Below, in pieces: positions 22,708 through 35,734 of a DNA stretch of 64,000 nt. The position numbers and the translations under genes are program-made. Under the pieces are notes generated by a model. That model was not told where the DNA came from. It searched no databases and was given only the letters and a program-made list of their open reading frames with translations. Position 1 is the first letter of the stretch. Each line of letters opens with the position of its first letter. Location: NCBI RefSeq assembly GCF_003945595.2, contig NW_024104532.1:3781501-3845500 (forward strand), read 5' to 3'. The stretch is from Pipra filicauda. Its lineage: Eukaryota; Chordata; Aves; Passeriformes; Pipridae.

Positions 22708-24027
22708 ACCCTCTCTGCAACGGCAGTAGGCATAAAAAGTACCACGATGTGACACTAATCGTGGTGTTAATTCAAGTCCTGTTCTCTGAAACCTACTGTT
22801 CTTTTACCTCTTCTCGCTTGTGCACCAGGAAGAGCTTTTCCTCGACCATAAATTCAAAGTGGAAATATTTGGCATTTCCAAAATCCATCACAAGACTGAC
22901 AGCTTTTTCTTTGTGATGTTCTTTTGGAGGAATATTTAGTTTTTTTGAGACTGGATGAAATGTTTCTGACTTGTGTTCGCATCTAGAGCTAGGCACTCAT
23001 GTCCAGATGGGGTCCTTCAGGGGGAGAACTCTCTAAGAACTCTTTCTCAGGAAAGTCTCTATTCCCAACAAACTGGTCTGTGCTGGGCTGTGCAGTGCTG
23101 CAGCTGGATTTCTCTTGCAACCAGCTGGGGCACTTCTCTTTCATGGGCAGGTTCTGCACATGGTGCCACAGCATTTTCAGCCTTTGAGACCTCGTTTGTT
23201 CCTTATGCAACTGGGAGAAACAGAGAGGGGAAGAGGAGTTGTGAGGTAAAGCTGCAGAGCTGTGCACTTTATCTGGGTGAATAAAGGGTGAATATTGACT
23301 GCAGTGCCTGAAATCTGTCACAGTGCTTGCTCAGGCTGCTCACCCAGTGTTGCAGCTTTGGCTGGTTTGTTGCTCCATTTCCCCCTTCCCCTGCAAGAGC
23401 CAGTTTCCATTCAGGAAGACAGTTTAACCCTTGGAGAAAAGTTGCTGATTCTCCCTTCTGTTGCCCTTCCCAGAATGACATAAGTGGATATAAGATATCA
23501 CCGTGTCAGAAGTGAGACCAGTTGCTGCAGGCTGTTCCCCTTTCAACCTGGCTTCATACCAAATCACCAATTCTAGATCTGGCCAGAGATCTCAGTTTTC
23601 CTCCCCTCCTCCTCCCCTCCAAGCCAGTAATGGATCTCTGAAAGGTACCTAAAGGGATGAGAAGTGGCTTTGCAAGGAGTGTGGTGTCCAGCTGAGCCGC
23701 TGCTTGTCACGGCCAAAGGCGCAGGGCCATGTTTGCAGATGCACTGTGCTGTTTGTCCCGTTGCCTGGAGGCTGCTGTGATATGTTTATCCTCTTCCTGA
23801 GCTGTAGGAACTGCTGTTCCCTCATGCTGCTAAGTTCAGGTGAGGTGCTGTTGCTCAGTGGCTATAAAAAGTGATGGCCCAGCTGCTGTGCCAACCACTC
23901 TGCCGGAGCGGCTTTGCAGCCGGGGGGTGCAGAGCCTGCACGGGGAGTGAGGGGAGTGGGGGTGTCACAGGGTCGGCTCTCCAGACAAGCAGCAAGATGC
24001 TCCTGGGCAGTGTCCATGCCAGAATCA

Positions 24028-24411
24028 TTTAGCCTAGAGAAGAGGAAGTGCAGGGGGGACCTTCTCACTTTCTCCAACTCCCTGACAGGAGGATGGAGCC
24101 AGGTGAGAGTTGGGCTCTGCTCCCAGGGGACAAGGGACACGGGACACGACAAGAGGAAACGGCCTCAAGCTGCAGCAGGGGAGGTTCAGGTTGGACATCA
24201 GGAAGAATGATGATGAGCACATCACTGAAAGGATTGTAAAGCGGTAGAAGGGGCTGCCCAGGGAGGTGGTGGAGTCACCATCCCTGGAGGTGTTGAAGGA
24301 ATGAGTGGATGTGGCACTCAGAGCTCTGGTCTGGTTGACAAGGTGGTGATTGGTCAAAGGTTGGACTTGATGTGCTTTGGAGGTCTTTTCCAATCTAAAC
24401 GATTCTGTGAT
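24028..24411 (+). mobile_element. CR1 LINE 3' fragment
   Basis: About 385 bp of CR1 3' end: 'agcctagagaagaggaag', 'ctccctgacaggaggatgg', 'aggttcaggttggacatcag', 'tgcccagggaggtggtgg', then 'ggtcttttccaatctaaacg' and ATTCTGTG. The long − strand open frame partly overlapping it (352 residues) is not a CR1 protein and is not supported as a gene. Confidence 0.92.
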
Positions 24412-26111
24412 CGCTGCCAGCACAGGAGCTTGTTGCTGGCATGGTCCTCGCTGGGTTATCCCTGCACATGGGAGGGGACCTCTCAAGTCTCTGCACATGG
24501 GCAGGGAACAGCCTCCTCCTGCCGAACACATAGATAAAATGGCCATGTGGGACCAGTGGCCACCCAGCCCCTCTCCAAGCATACAAGGGGTGGGAGAGGA
24601 ACCAGCTGCGTGTGCTGGATTTCTCCTCTCACAGTAAGGTGGAGCAGACGCCTGCCAACAGCCATGCCCACGCTTGGAGAGAGGGCTCTGCAACACCACT
24701 GGCCTTTGCCCATGACGCTGGAAGAAGTACGTGTGGCCCTGGACTCCCTTTAGCTCAGCAGCAGCAGTGGAAGCAGCTGGCTCTGTAGGTCCATGCGTTT
24801 CCTTCTTCTCCCCTGTCCTTCGCCCCCTTCCCCACCAAGAGTGGGGCCATTTGTGTGGGGCTGAGCACACAGGATCCATGCTGGAGGAGGAGGCTGGGAG
24901 CAGAGGGGCTGTGAGAGCCTTCCTGCCTGACTCCTGCACTGCCCAGTGACGTTGGTGCCGCAGGAAGGAACAGCGAGTTCCTGAGGGGACATTCCTCCCA
25001 TAGCTGTGTGGGGCCCCCTTACCCCCTCCCTTCTGCGCCCCCCCCGACACATGAGCCCGTCTCCAGAGCCTGTTATTGAAAACCATTTCCATGGCACCTT
25101 TCCAGACCCGTATTCCTTTTCACACGCCAGGGTGGAAGCAAATCCCCCCTCCCTGCCCCGGAGCCTTCATCCAGAGACTTCTCGCAGCGGCTGTACTTTT
25201 CCATCATGTGCAGAGCATTGCTGTGTCTGCCAGGCAGGACAGAGCCCCATGGCTTCCTTGAGGACTCCTGGAAAGCAGGAGGGATGCACAGGCTGGTGCT
25301 TGAAAACAGGTTCCCCACAAGTAAAACCATCCATGTCCTTGTGCCCTTCACCCCTCTTTCTGCTCCTGATTTGCTGATTAAGGTCTAATGAGCGTCCAGA
25401 GTTTGCATTTATAGAAGTTACTTAAAAGATCTGTTGCTCGCTGTATTTTGCTCAGTTTTCTGCCTGCAAACATTCTCCTTTTTGCAGCATTTCTTTCATT
25501 TGCCTTACAAGAACACAAATGATTTTTTTGGCCAGCAGTACTTCAGCAGCTGTAGGAAAGTTGGAGAGGGGACAGCGTGCTCATTCCTGCCCCATCTGTA
25601 ATCTGGGGCCGGGCTTGGTTCTGCCAGCTCGGCGCAGCACCACGGTGATGAGGCTGATCTCTGGATTTGGGTATTTCTGCCCTAGATAGCCACAGCACTG
25701 AGCTGTCTCAGGGATTTTTACCCACACAACACACACCAGATCCCTCTGAAATGTAGTGCTTGAGGCTGAAACTGAAAGTTCGGAGAGAATTAGTCACTCC
25801 TGTACCCTAGTAACGTTGGCAAAAACCAGCCTCAAACACAGCACAGGCGAGTGTTTTGCAATCCCAGCAGCAGCCCTGCGCTTCTCCTGACGCACAGGGA
25901 GCTGGTGGGGGGAGCACCTCAGCCCCTTCCTCCTGCCCTGTGCACCCCACAATGGGTGGTAGTGGGGTGATGGGGGTCTGGGGGCTTGTATTGTGTGTCT
26001 GCCTTGTGAAACAGCACATGCAGCCCTGAAAGCTTTGGGTGATATCCCTGCAGGGTGTCAGACCCACAGACCCATGCTGGGAATGTTCTCTACATGCAGT
26101 GTTGCCAGTGT
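24412..26111. other. Intergenic DNA, nothing recognised
   Basis: GC-moderate sequence without recognisable genes or repeats. Open frames on both strands are long in places because stop codons are few in this GC-richer segment. Confidence 0.45.
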
Positions 26112-26423
26112 CAAAGAATCATAGGACCATTTAGGTTGGAAAAGACCATCAAGATTGAGTCTAACCTGTGACCCATCACCACTTTGTCAAGTAGACCAGA
26201 GCATTGAGTGCCATGTCCAGTTGTTTCTTGAACACCTTGAGGGATGGTGACTTCACCACCTCCCTGGGCAGCCCATTCCAAAGTTTGGCAACCCATTCTG
26301 TGGAGAAATTCCTCCTGATGTCCAGCCTGAACCTCCCCTGGCACAGCTTAAAGCCATTTCCTATTGTCCTGTCACTTGTTGCTTGGGAGAAGAGGCCAAC
26401 CCACCCCTGGCTACAACCTTCTT
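26112..26423 (-). mobile_element. CR1 LINE 3' fragment
   Basis: Reverse-oriented CR1: 'agaatcataggaccatttag', 'gttggaaaagaccatcaag', 'ggatggtgacttcaccacc', 'attcctcctgatgtccagc' and 'ctggctacaacctt'. It belongs to the same subfamily as the copies at 24028 and 31201, and is 5'-truncated. Confidence 0.92.
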
Positions 26424-27206
26424 ATCCCAACCTCAACTTGGAGGGTATAAAAATTCATTGTCATCAAGAAGGTTTTGAGCTAAGCTCCATCTCTTTTGGG
26501 GCTGTTGTTGGCGACAGCCTTCCCTGAAAAGTTGGAACCCTTTTGAGATGTGGAGCTGCCGCTTTGCTTCTCCCCTCCCGGCGTCTCTGCAGGGTGCTGG
26601 GGGTGTGAGGAGGGGACTGTGGGGCAGGAGCAGCCCCACGCTCTCCCTGCAGTGCTGCAGGGCTGGTTTGACTTGTTCCAGATTCTCAGGGTTCGCGTCA
26701 GCGCTGGCAGTGAGAACTGTGCTGTGCTTAACCACCACAAAACATAGCAACAGCACAGCAGCGCTGGCACCCGTGCAAAGAGGAAAAAAAATTATAAAAA
26801 ATCAACGTGAAACAAAACCAGACGGGTTTTTCAGGCTTGCCCAGACTTCACAGCACAGAAAAAAGGCAAAGCTTCCAGGAAATGGATGTTGGCCCATGAA
26901 GGGATCATTATGGATGCTCTGAAAACTTCCACCCCTTGCAACAGGGAGCGTTTCAGGCAGTGCTGCTCTGGTCTGGGCAGTCAGGGAACCTCCCTGGCCC
27001 AGCTGTCCCCTGAAACTGGCTGTGCAGACAGGGCAGGAGCCTCAGTGCTGCCTGTCCTGCTCTGCCTCCTTCACTGACAGCTCAGCAGTGACCTCCCATT
27101 CACTTCATTTGGGCACGGCAGATGTGCAAGTCGTCTGCTGTCCCCCTCGATCCTTCACAGGATCAAAGGGAGAAGTAAGGGGGTTAGCTACTGCCCCAGG
27201 AGAAGG
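26424..27206. other. Intergenic DNA, nothing recognised
   Basis: No gene or repeat recognised between two reverse-oriented CR1 copies. Confidence 0.45.
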
Positions 27207-27361
27207 TCACAGAATCACAGAATCCATCATAGAATCACAGAATGGCTTAGGTTAGAAGGGACCTTAAAGATCATCTAGTTCCAACCTCCTGCCACAGGCA
27301 GGACACTTCCCACTAGACTGGGTTGCTCAGAGCTCCATCCAACCTGGCCTTGAAGGCTTCT
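27207..27361 (-). mobile_element. CR1 LINE 3' fragment with extended octamer tail
   Basis: Begins with repeated CACAGAATC and CATAGAATCACAGAATGG units, an expanded CR1 terminal microsatellite. It continues into 'gttagaagggaccttaaag' and 'tccaacctcctgccacagg' and ends at 'ccttgaaggcttc'. Confidence 0.92.
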
Positions 27362-30300
27362 ACTTGGACCTTAGTTCCAGAGGGCTTCTGAGTCCTGGGA
27401 TACACTTCAGAAGGGGAGCAAAGTTGCTGGGAACTCCAGGGAAATGTGAGGTCATATCTGTCACATCTGCTCCCTGTCTCCATAGTGGGCCCAACTAGTC
27501 TTCTGTGTTGGGCCGTCCTGAACTGTGGGAGCTCAGGAGGGGACTCTGACCCACAAAAAGAGAAGTCCTTGTGTGAGTAGGTACCACCTGCCTAAACTCA
27601 ACCCGACAGCCTTCCTGGATAGGACATTGTCGTGCACCTCATGCCAGTCCCTGCCATCCCAGAGGTACCAGTGCTCCTTCCAATGCAGGGAAACCGGGAT
27701 CAGAGGTGCAGGAGAGGTCCCAGGCTACATGCAAACTTGGCACAGGGAAGCTGGTCATCCGCTGTACAACCTCCTTTTAGGAGGAACCTGAAAACAGTTT
27801 TAGGTGGCAGAGAAAACTGGGAGATGGGAGAGGGGGTGCAGACGGGCATGTCAGGAAAGGAAGCCCTCACACTGGATCGTATCCTCTGCCCTGATCAGTG
27901 TCCTGCTCCTGATGTGGATGGAAACAACTTGGTCAGGGAGGGAGGGAGGGAAGGAGGGAGGGGCAGTCCTGCTGAGTCCACCTGACTGGTCCAAGACTGA
28001 CCAGCTGATGCCATGCAGCAGGAGTTGAGTTCAGTGCCATCATACTTCAAATGCTGGTAATAGAAAAAACCAGACAGTCCTTTAAAATCTGCTTGCACAA
28101 TTGTGCTCTCTTGACCCTTCTGGCCATGCATTCTCAGGCTTGCTGAGTGCTGCAGATACAGCAGGTCCTTTCATCACTCCTCAGTTGACCAGCCATTTAT
28201 AGCCTCCCCCTTTGGCTGCTGGGTCTCCTATTTTGAAGCAGTGCAAAGGAATACGATGGATCAGCTTTCCTTCTCTGCCTCCTCCCACATACCTTGGTCG
28301 TGCTACCTCCAGCACTTCCCCTTCCCACACTAAATAAGCTCTTGGCAGGGTAAGTGCTGCCCACAGTGCTAATTTTATTTGCTGCTTGATCTTTTTTCTG
28401 GGGTTTATTTTCTGGACTTTATTTGCTGGGTAAAGTGAGGCCCTTCCTCAGCCCTGGGAGAGGTTTGTCCCAGCTGTGCTGTATCTGTGTCATTTTTGTC
28501 ACTGAAGGGCTCTACTCTGTGTGGCCTTGAGCTGTGTGTTCCCAGGACACAGTAAAATGTATGCTTGGATAACTCAAGGCTTTCACAGTGGAAACCTAGA
28601 TGCAAAACCATACTGCAGAGAGAACTAGGGAGGAGAAAAGCAGGTTGTGACTCGCTGACCGGCACCTCCAGAGTCATGATAGGACATTAACAGGCCATTT
28701 GGAGCCTACTAAGGAAGAAAAATACACCCAGGTGCCTCTTTTCAATCAAAATTCTGCCACCTGGGAAGAAAACCTCTGCTGTGCCCACCTGAATGGCCTC
28801 TCTAGGAGGTCCAGCAGTGTCAGCCCAGAAAGGACCTGCTGAGTGACCAGTGGATGTGCCTGGTTTGTTAGTAAATACTTTGCCACTCTGTGAGACATTG
28901 CATCAGCAGTGACCACCACGGAGGTATGACGGGTTTCAGTGATCTCAGGCTCTTATTCATACAGGAGTCACATCTACTGTAGAACCTGCTGTGCTTTATC
29001 AAGGACGTGAGTCTCCACCATCTTTACACAAAAGAAAGGGGTGACTGAGTCATGACCTGTTAAAAATCATCCAGAAAGTCAATGAAGGAGAGAGAGAGGG
29101 ATAGAGAGAAGTGGTGCTCAGGTCCCTTAAGTACCTCTGCCAGGTCCCAGGCACAAAATGCCAGTGCTTTTATCATCTTCCGACTCAATTTGAAATATCC
29201 CTTAGCACATTTTCCACCATTTCTTTCCATCTGAAATGAGAGTCCACTAAATCCTATGACTTATGGGAGTGATGGAGTGACTCATGCTAAGTCAAAGCAG
29301 AAGTTGCTCTCAGACACCTGACACATCTGGACTTCCAGCCCCACGTCAAACTGTTGCTGACACTTGTCTGTGTTGCTCTGAAACCTGCAGCACTACCCCA
29401 CTCTTACATGGCATTGTATCAGCAGTAGTAAACAGCATATCTTCAAGGTGTGATGAGAAAATGTCATACCTGATATTCAGTCTGGTAGAAAGGTTGGTGA
29501 GAACCCCATTAAACATGATCTGACTTTTCATTTTTCATCTCCTGCCTTAGGCTGTTGTATGGTGCTGCTGTCACTGTCACACCACTGTTCATCCCAGAGA
29601 ACTGGGCTGAAGCCACCTAAGCCACCCACAGAGACACAATCCCACCTTCAGAGAGATTCATCTTGTCTGGTTTCACTGTCACATTAACCAAAAGAGTTTT
29701 TTTTAGTTTGCTTCTCATATGACAACCTCTAAAATAGCTGTGGCAAAATGAGTAAATAAATAACTCCCAGGAGTTTAAATAAGGCTACCTTGCTCATTGT
29801 GTTCTCTGGAAGGATCTTTTTTCCTACATAGATATCTTTTTACAGGCTGAATTCAAGGAGCTGGGACACTCATCTGTGATTCCTGGATTTCATGAGGCCA
29901 GAAGAGTGTTCACCTGAATGGGCTCTGGGCACTGGGGAGCTGCCAAAAAGAGGTTTGCTGTGGATGAGGGAACAGAATGAATGGGTTAGAGGAGTATCTC
30001 TCAGTATGGACAGGCTGCAGAGTGCACATGAGTCCTCAGGGTAATGCATGTACACTTGTCTGCATCCACTGAACATAAAAAGCATTTATTTCACAGGCCA
30101 GAAATGGGCATGTCCAGCCTTGAATGAGCTCTGGGGTGAAAAGTGCCATAGAAACATCATCCTGTCATGCTCAGCCCAATAAAACTTGGCACTGTGGCTG
30201 GGAGGTGTCGGGTACCGCTCTATTAACCGTGTCTGTAATTCCAGCGTGTTCCGTGTGTCTGTGTGCCCTCTGCTGGGCTGGGCTATGGATCGGGATGGCT

Positions 30301-31200
30301 CCCTTCAGATGATGGCTTGGGAAGTCTCTGGGGGACAAAGCCGTGGGACCAGGGTGGGGAACTGCCAATGACCTCATCTCATGTGGCCTTGCAGCCACAT
30401 GCTTTTTGTTTTTTTCTTTTGGGTTTCCATGCTCTTCTCAGATGACATTTAGGTCCATGCATGACCTGCCAAAGGTGTCTGAAAAGTCTGCTGTTGCCTC
30501 AGCAAGGAGTCTGTGCTCTCCCTGCCCACCCGTGTCCTAGGGAAGATTGTTTGCAGGAGGCAGCAGTGGAAGGTGAAGGGATGTCTGCATGGTATCACCT
30601 CCCTTCCCTCCTCCTGCAGGGTCTCTGGTTACTCCAGAGAGCTTCCCCACGCTGAAATTTTTCCCAGAGTTTTTGACATCTTGCAAAACAGTGTAAGACA
30701 TGAAAGTGTTCAGCTTTGTCTGGGGAGGTCCCTGGACTAGCTCACTGGAAGAATGTCATCCTTCTTCGGCTGTTGCTGGCTGCCTTGACATCATTTTTGT
30801 ACATCCTTGACATTGGTTTTGTACATCTGTGTAGCTGGAGTGACATTATCCACTTCCAGAGGTGAACACTGAGGTACCAGCAGGGCTGTGGGTGTGTATG
30901 GAACCATCAGCAGACGCCACCAGCCCCTTCCCACGAGCTAAACTGAGACAGAAACTCCTTCACCCGACTGACGGTGATCGCCAGGACCGTTTTTGTTGAA
31001 ACCAACCCGCGCAAATCCCTCTCCTAGTTTAGCCTGAGACATGCTCCTCCTGCCGCTGCAGGACGGGCGGTTTGTAGGGAGAAGCTCCCCTCTAGTGGGG
31101 GATCCCCGCAGCGCCAGCGGCCGGAGAGTGTTCCCCGCTCCCGGAGAGAGGAGTGACTGGAAAACCTGGCGGAAAGGACCCGAGGATGCTGGTCGACAGC
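27362..31200. other. Intergenic DNA, no gene recognised
   Basis: Contains a short GGGA-type purine repeat at 27937-27962 and an AGAG-rich patch near 29085-29110. An AATAAA at about 30178, in a setting somewhat like the end of an LTR, has no paired features. A GC-richer patch lies at 31030-31200. No protein-like open frame is supported. Confidence 0.45.
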
Positions 31201-31843
31201 GGCTGAACATGAGCACAGGTGTGCCCAGGTGGGCACGAAGGCCACCTTGGCACACACGCATCTTGGCGTGTATCAACAATAGTGTGGCCAGCAGGACCAG
31301 GGCAGTGATTGTCCCTCTGTGCTGGGCACTGCTGAGGCCACACCTCGAGTGCTGGGTCCAGTTCTGGGCTCTTCATGCAAGAAAGGGGGCTGGAGTGTGT
31401 CTGGGGAAGGGCAATGGAGCTGGGGAAGGGTCTGGAGAGTCAGTCATGTGAGGAGCAGCTGAGGGAGCTGGGGGGGCTCAGCCTGGAGAAAAGGAGCTCA
31501 ACAGGGACCTTCTTGCTCTCTAAAACGCCCTGACAAGAGGGTGGAGCCAGGTGGGGGTCAGGCTCTGCTCCCTGGGAAAAAGAGAGAGCACAAAAGGAAA
31601 TGGTCTCAAGCTGTGCTAGGAGAGATTCATGTTGGAGATCAGGAAGAATTTCTTCAAAGAAAGCATTGTCAGGCATTGGAATGGGCTGCCCAGTGAGGTG
31701 GTGGAGTCCCCACCTGTTCAAGGAACGACTGGATGTGGCACTCAGTGCTCTGGTCTGTTTGACAAGGTGGGGATCAGTCAGAGGTTGGACTTGATGACCT
31801 TGGAGGTCTTTTCTAACCTAAATGATTCTGTGATTCTGTGAAA
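31201..31843 (+). mobile_element. CR1 LINE 3' fragment, longest copy in the window
   Basis: About 640 bp. It starts in 'ggctgaacatgagcacaggt', 'gtatcaacaatagtgtggcc' and 'ccacacctcgagtgctggg', which correspond to the end of the CR1 reverse transcriptase frame and the proximal 3' region. It continues through 'aagaatttcttcaaagaaag' and 'gggctgcccagtgaggtgg' to ATTCTGTGATTCTGTG. The frame is degraded and no functional reverse transcriptase remains. Confidence 0.93.
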
Positions 31844-34371
31844 TTCAAAGCAGAAGCATTTACTGCATGTCTCAGCTGAACCAGCACGAGGGGGTTCATA
31901 ACTGATTAAATTGCCTGTAACAAGAACAGAGGTCATGATGCAATTGAACCATCCAGCCCTTATAACTGTGTTTTCAGAGCATTTCTTAGCAATAAGTGTC
32001 TGTTTAATTGCCACAGCATCCTGAGGGGAGAATTCAGTATTGTTGTTATCTGCTTTTTACAGAGAGAGAGAATGCTGGAAAAACAGTGGAAGGACCTGGC
32101 CTGCTGAAGTCATCCAAGGTCAGGATTAAAGTGATGCTGGAGGGAACCTCGCTTGAATCAAGTGTGCTAATCTGTCACATCACTAAGATGTTCTTCCCAG
32201 AGAGAACCAATTTTTGTCGTTTTGCAAGTGGCCCTTAACTGAGCTGTGCACTGAAAAATGTAAAGTTGATGAAATTGCTGCAAAACCAGCTAAACATTAT
32301 TGCTATTTACTGCATTTGTCAGTTTCAGACAGGAAAATATGTGTTTTTGAGGATCACACTGACAGAACCAACTATATCACTGCATTAATGAGGGCCTGAT
32401 TCTTACTACCAGACACTGCTCCATCCAGGGTGTCTTCTGCACCCGTGTGTCTGCATGTTTTCCAAGCATCTCTCCAGCAATGCAAGGGGACAGGCAATCT
32501 CAAGGGCTTCTCCATAACCACCTGCCAGTGCACAGCCACCTGAGGACTGGCAATACAACTGCTGTGTGCTGGCAGGGGCTGGGCTGAGCCCAGATGTGCC
32601 CCAGGCAATCTCCCTAGTGCTCTGCCTGTGTAAGGGCTGCTCTCATTTCTGTGTTTTCTGTATTGAGTTATTCTTCCAGGGCTCTCGGAGCGAGGGCTTT
32701 TGGGGAGAGGAGAGGAATGCAAAGGGCATGTTTTTGTACTCACTGAGGTAATTCACTGCTTTGTTGCTGGGGGATGTGGCCTCATGTAACCTCTCTCTGG
32801 TGTCTGTACCTAGAGCAGTGCTCAGCTTTGAAGTTAAGGCTGACATCCTCTTACTACTTCTGCAGATGTGAGGCCTATCTGACCCTGACTGGACCTTCTA
32901 CCTCTGCAGAAATGATCAAGGGTGTGTACATAGGGCTGAACTCCAAAGCAATATGTTTCTCCTCATTTCTTGCTGGGAAAACTGCACCATGGAGCTGTGT
33001 GGCTGGCTCATCATGCAGATGCTGTGTCCCTAGAGCTGAGGTGTGGGAGTTTAAGGGAGCTGATGCTTTCTTTGCTGAAGGGGTTTGGTTCCAGGCCAAT
33101 AACACATGCTAAGGGTTAGCCCTGCCTGACAGCTGCTTGGTGGTCTTGGCATGGAGTGAGTTGGTGAACCTCAGTTTGGTTCCCAGCAGAGACAGATGTT
33201 TGTGTTTTAAAGGAATCCTTACTATGGTCATTGCTAGCCAGACTTCATGGAAGAATAAAGAAGTCTTTCTTCGAGTCACGATCAATGCATTTTGGCTCCA
33301 AATCTCTTTGTGAAATCTGTGCTGTTTGTGATATTGCAACTGTGGAAAAAATGTTAAGAAAATGTAGCCTATTCAGGCCTTTGTCCAGAGCATGACACTG
33401 ACACAGGAACAGTCCAGGATTATGCAAAGGCTATTTAGGGCAATCCGATGCTCAGTAGCCCTTTGCCTCTTCAAGACACTGTCAAACATTACAGGCCAAT
33501 TTAAAACACCAACCATGCAGCCCTCCCCAAGCAGTGTTATCCCTCCTTTATGGGGTTAAGCAGCATGGGGGGATTAAAGTGATGAGACAGCAGCTGCCCT
33601 TGAAAACAGACAATCTCTGTCAGAACATCATCTTCTGAACCTCTGTGTTGTGCCAGCAGCTGAGGCAATGCCTCCTGAGAGCCCTGTCCCAGAGGAGCTG
33701 GGCAGTGATCAGTGGGAGTGAAATGGGAAGGAGCCACACAACTCCTCTGCATCCCCCTCTCAGGGTTTTTATGTCTGCCCCTCAGAGCAGAGGTGTCAGC
33801 CTCCCTTTAGCCTCCTCAGACTGCCAGCGAGTGTCTGGCTGAGTGACATGATGTGACCTGCACAGGGTTGTTCCTCCTCCTGGGGACAACCCAGTAGCTC
33901 CTGGAGCAATGATGGGAGAAGATGTAGATAAAAGGAGGCTGCTCTGATCAGCTGGGAAGTTCTTGCCAGGAGGACAAGGCCCAGGTGCAGAAAAAGGGCA
34001 GGTTTTGTACAGCACCTGGCTCCAGGGCCCCTTGCCTGGCAGGAGGCAATTCTGCACGTGCTGCCTCTGCAGTCAGGTTCCCACTGCACCTGCTCAGGTG
34101 GAAGCAACTTCCCTGTTATTAGAGGGCTGGGAAAGCTGCTCTGTGTGCTACTCGCCCTCCTCAGGAATGTGAGTATGTCTAAGTATTTTCTGGGAACAAA
34201 CAGAGCAAAGTGCCTCCTCCCTTTGGCTTTGAGAAAGTCTGAGAAATCAGTGCCTTTTTGTAGCACCAGCTGGTGTTCCCAAGGGCTGAGCTCGCATCCT
34301 GCCGCCAGTCCTGACTTGCTTGTGATCCACTGCGAATGCTCAGCAGTTCTGCGTTGTGCTGTTGTTACTAT
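31844..34371. other. Intergenic DNA, nothing recognised
   Basis: Ordinary non-coding sequence. The open frames up to 156 residues have no recognised resemblance. Confidence 0.45.
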
Positions 34372-34725
34372 TCATAGAATCATGGAATATCCTCAGTTGG
34401 AGGGACCCACAAGGATCATTGAAGTCCCACTATGGTCTAGCACAGGACACCCTAGGAATCTCACCATGTGCCTGACAGTGTTGTCCAAACACTCCTTGAG
34501 TTCTGTCAGCCGTGACCACTGCCCTGAGGAGCCTGTTCAGTGCCCAATCACCCTCTGGAGGAAGAACCTCTTCCTAATACCCAACCTAAACTTCCCATGA
34601 CACAGCTCCAGCCATTCCCTTGGGTCACAGAGAGCAGAGATTGGAGCTGCCCCTCCGCTGCCCTTTGTGAGGAAGCTGCAGACCTTGATGAGGTCTCCCC
34701 TCAATTTCCTCTTCCCAGGCTGCAC
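34372..34725 (-). mobile_element. CR1 LINE 3' fragment
   Basis: Reverse-oriented CR1 of the 'cctcagttggagggacccac' subfamily, also seen at 55042 and (forward) at 19964. It shows 'gtccaaacactccttgagtt', 'cctgttcagtgcccaatca', 'ccaacctaaacttccc' and 'gaggtctcccctcaatttc'. Confidence 0.92.
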
Positions 34726-35519
34726 TGGATTGAGATGGTTGTTACAGGATTTATTATTAGAAACCCAAGCCACACTAATGACTCCAAACCTGGCAATGAG
34801 GCAAGAGGCAACAACAAACTGCCGCGTGTGAGGACAGCACCGACAGCTCAGGAGGCTGCTTTGAAGGTTGCTCAAGTACCAGAGAGGCTTTGCCACATTG
34901 GTCTCACCTAAGGGAGGAGATAAAAAGTGCATTAGCAGGCAGATAAGGAGTATCCACATGTCACTGTCACCCCCTTGCTGGTCTTGCTCACACTCAAGCA
35001 ATACATCCCAACCCATAACCCTGGTGTGTGATATGGGCACTGGGAAGGCAGCAGTGCTCCTGTAAAAGCATCACTGTTGCTTTTCTCTTGGACTCAGCCT
35101 GTTCCCAGGCTCAAAGCAGTAACACTCTAATCTGCACGTCATGTTTCCGTTATTTTGTCCATGTTTTTCAGGGCAGGATGTGTCTTCATCTCTATTTAAG
35201 CAATTCAAAGCTGTTGGTACCCAGTAATGATATTCTGGATGCAGCTGTGGAAGAGGAAATCAGCACTGGGACAAATGGTGGCCTCGCCACTGTCATTTTC
35301 CTTCTTTCTGTTATTCCCAGGGGTGGCTGGGCTGCTATGACAGTAGGAACACTCAGAAATTTCAACCCTTCTGTTTTGTTCTTTTACTTCCTCTGAAGTC
35401 CACATCAGCCCTGAGCAACCTGCTGCCTCGTGCCCGTGGTCTGTAACTCAACATGTCAAGACAAGTGACACTCTCCCTGGGGCTGGCAGGGGCACAGTGT
35501 GAGCACAGGGATGTGAACA
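34726..35519. other. Intergenic DNA before the second CpG island
   Basis: No gene or repeat is recognised. Sequence composition changes abruptly to GC-rich at about 35520. Confidence 0.45.
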
Positions 35520-35734
35520 GGCACCTCTGGGATCGGCGGGGGCACGGCCACAGCCGCAGGGTGGGCGGGGGGTCAGCCCGGGCAGGATCACGGGGGTGGG
35601 CGCCTCGTCTTTGGCTGCCACGGGCGCGGGGAGCGCCCTTTGCGGGGCGGCACCGCTCCGATCAGTACTGGCCCGACCCGTCCCGGATTGTGCCAGTCCG
35701 GATGGTGCCGTGGAGCCGCGCCGGACCGGGCAGA

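Larger units (their letters stand above)
20836..24027. other. Intergenic DNA with candidate regulatory elements
   Basis: No gene is recognised. The part at 21230-21500 is dense in transcription-factor-like motifs, including one perfect CRE, and the part at 22650-22800 contains one perfect CArG box. Both are described separately. Other open frames are unremarkable. Confidence 0.5.

Noticed and set aside
24034..25092. 352-residue − strand open frame
   Set aside because: Its C-terminal third is the reverse of a CR1 3' fragment and the rest has no recognisable domain or splice support; stop codons are rare in this GC-richer DNA.
31201..31843. Possible active CR1 reverse transcriptase
   Set aside because: Only the last part of the element is present and its frame is interrupted.
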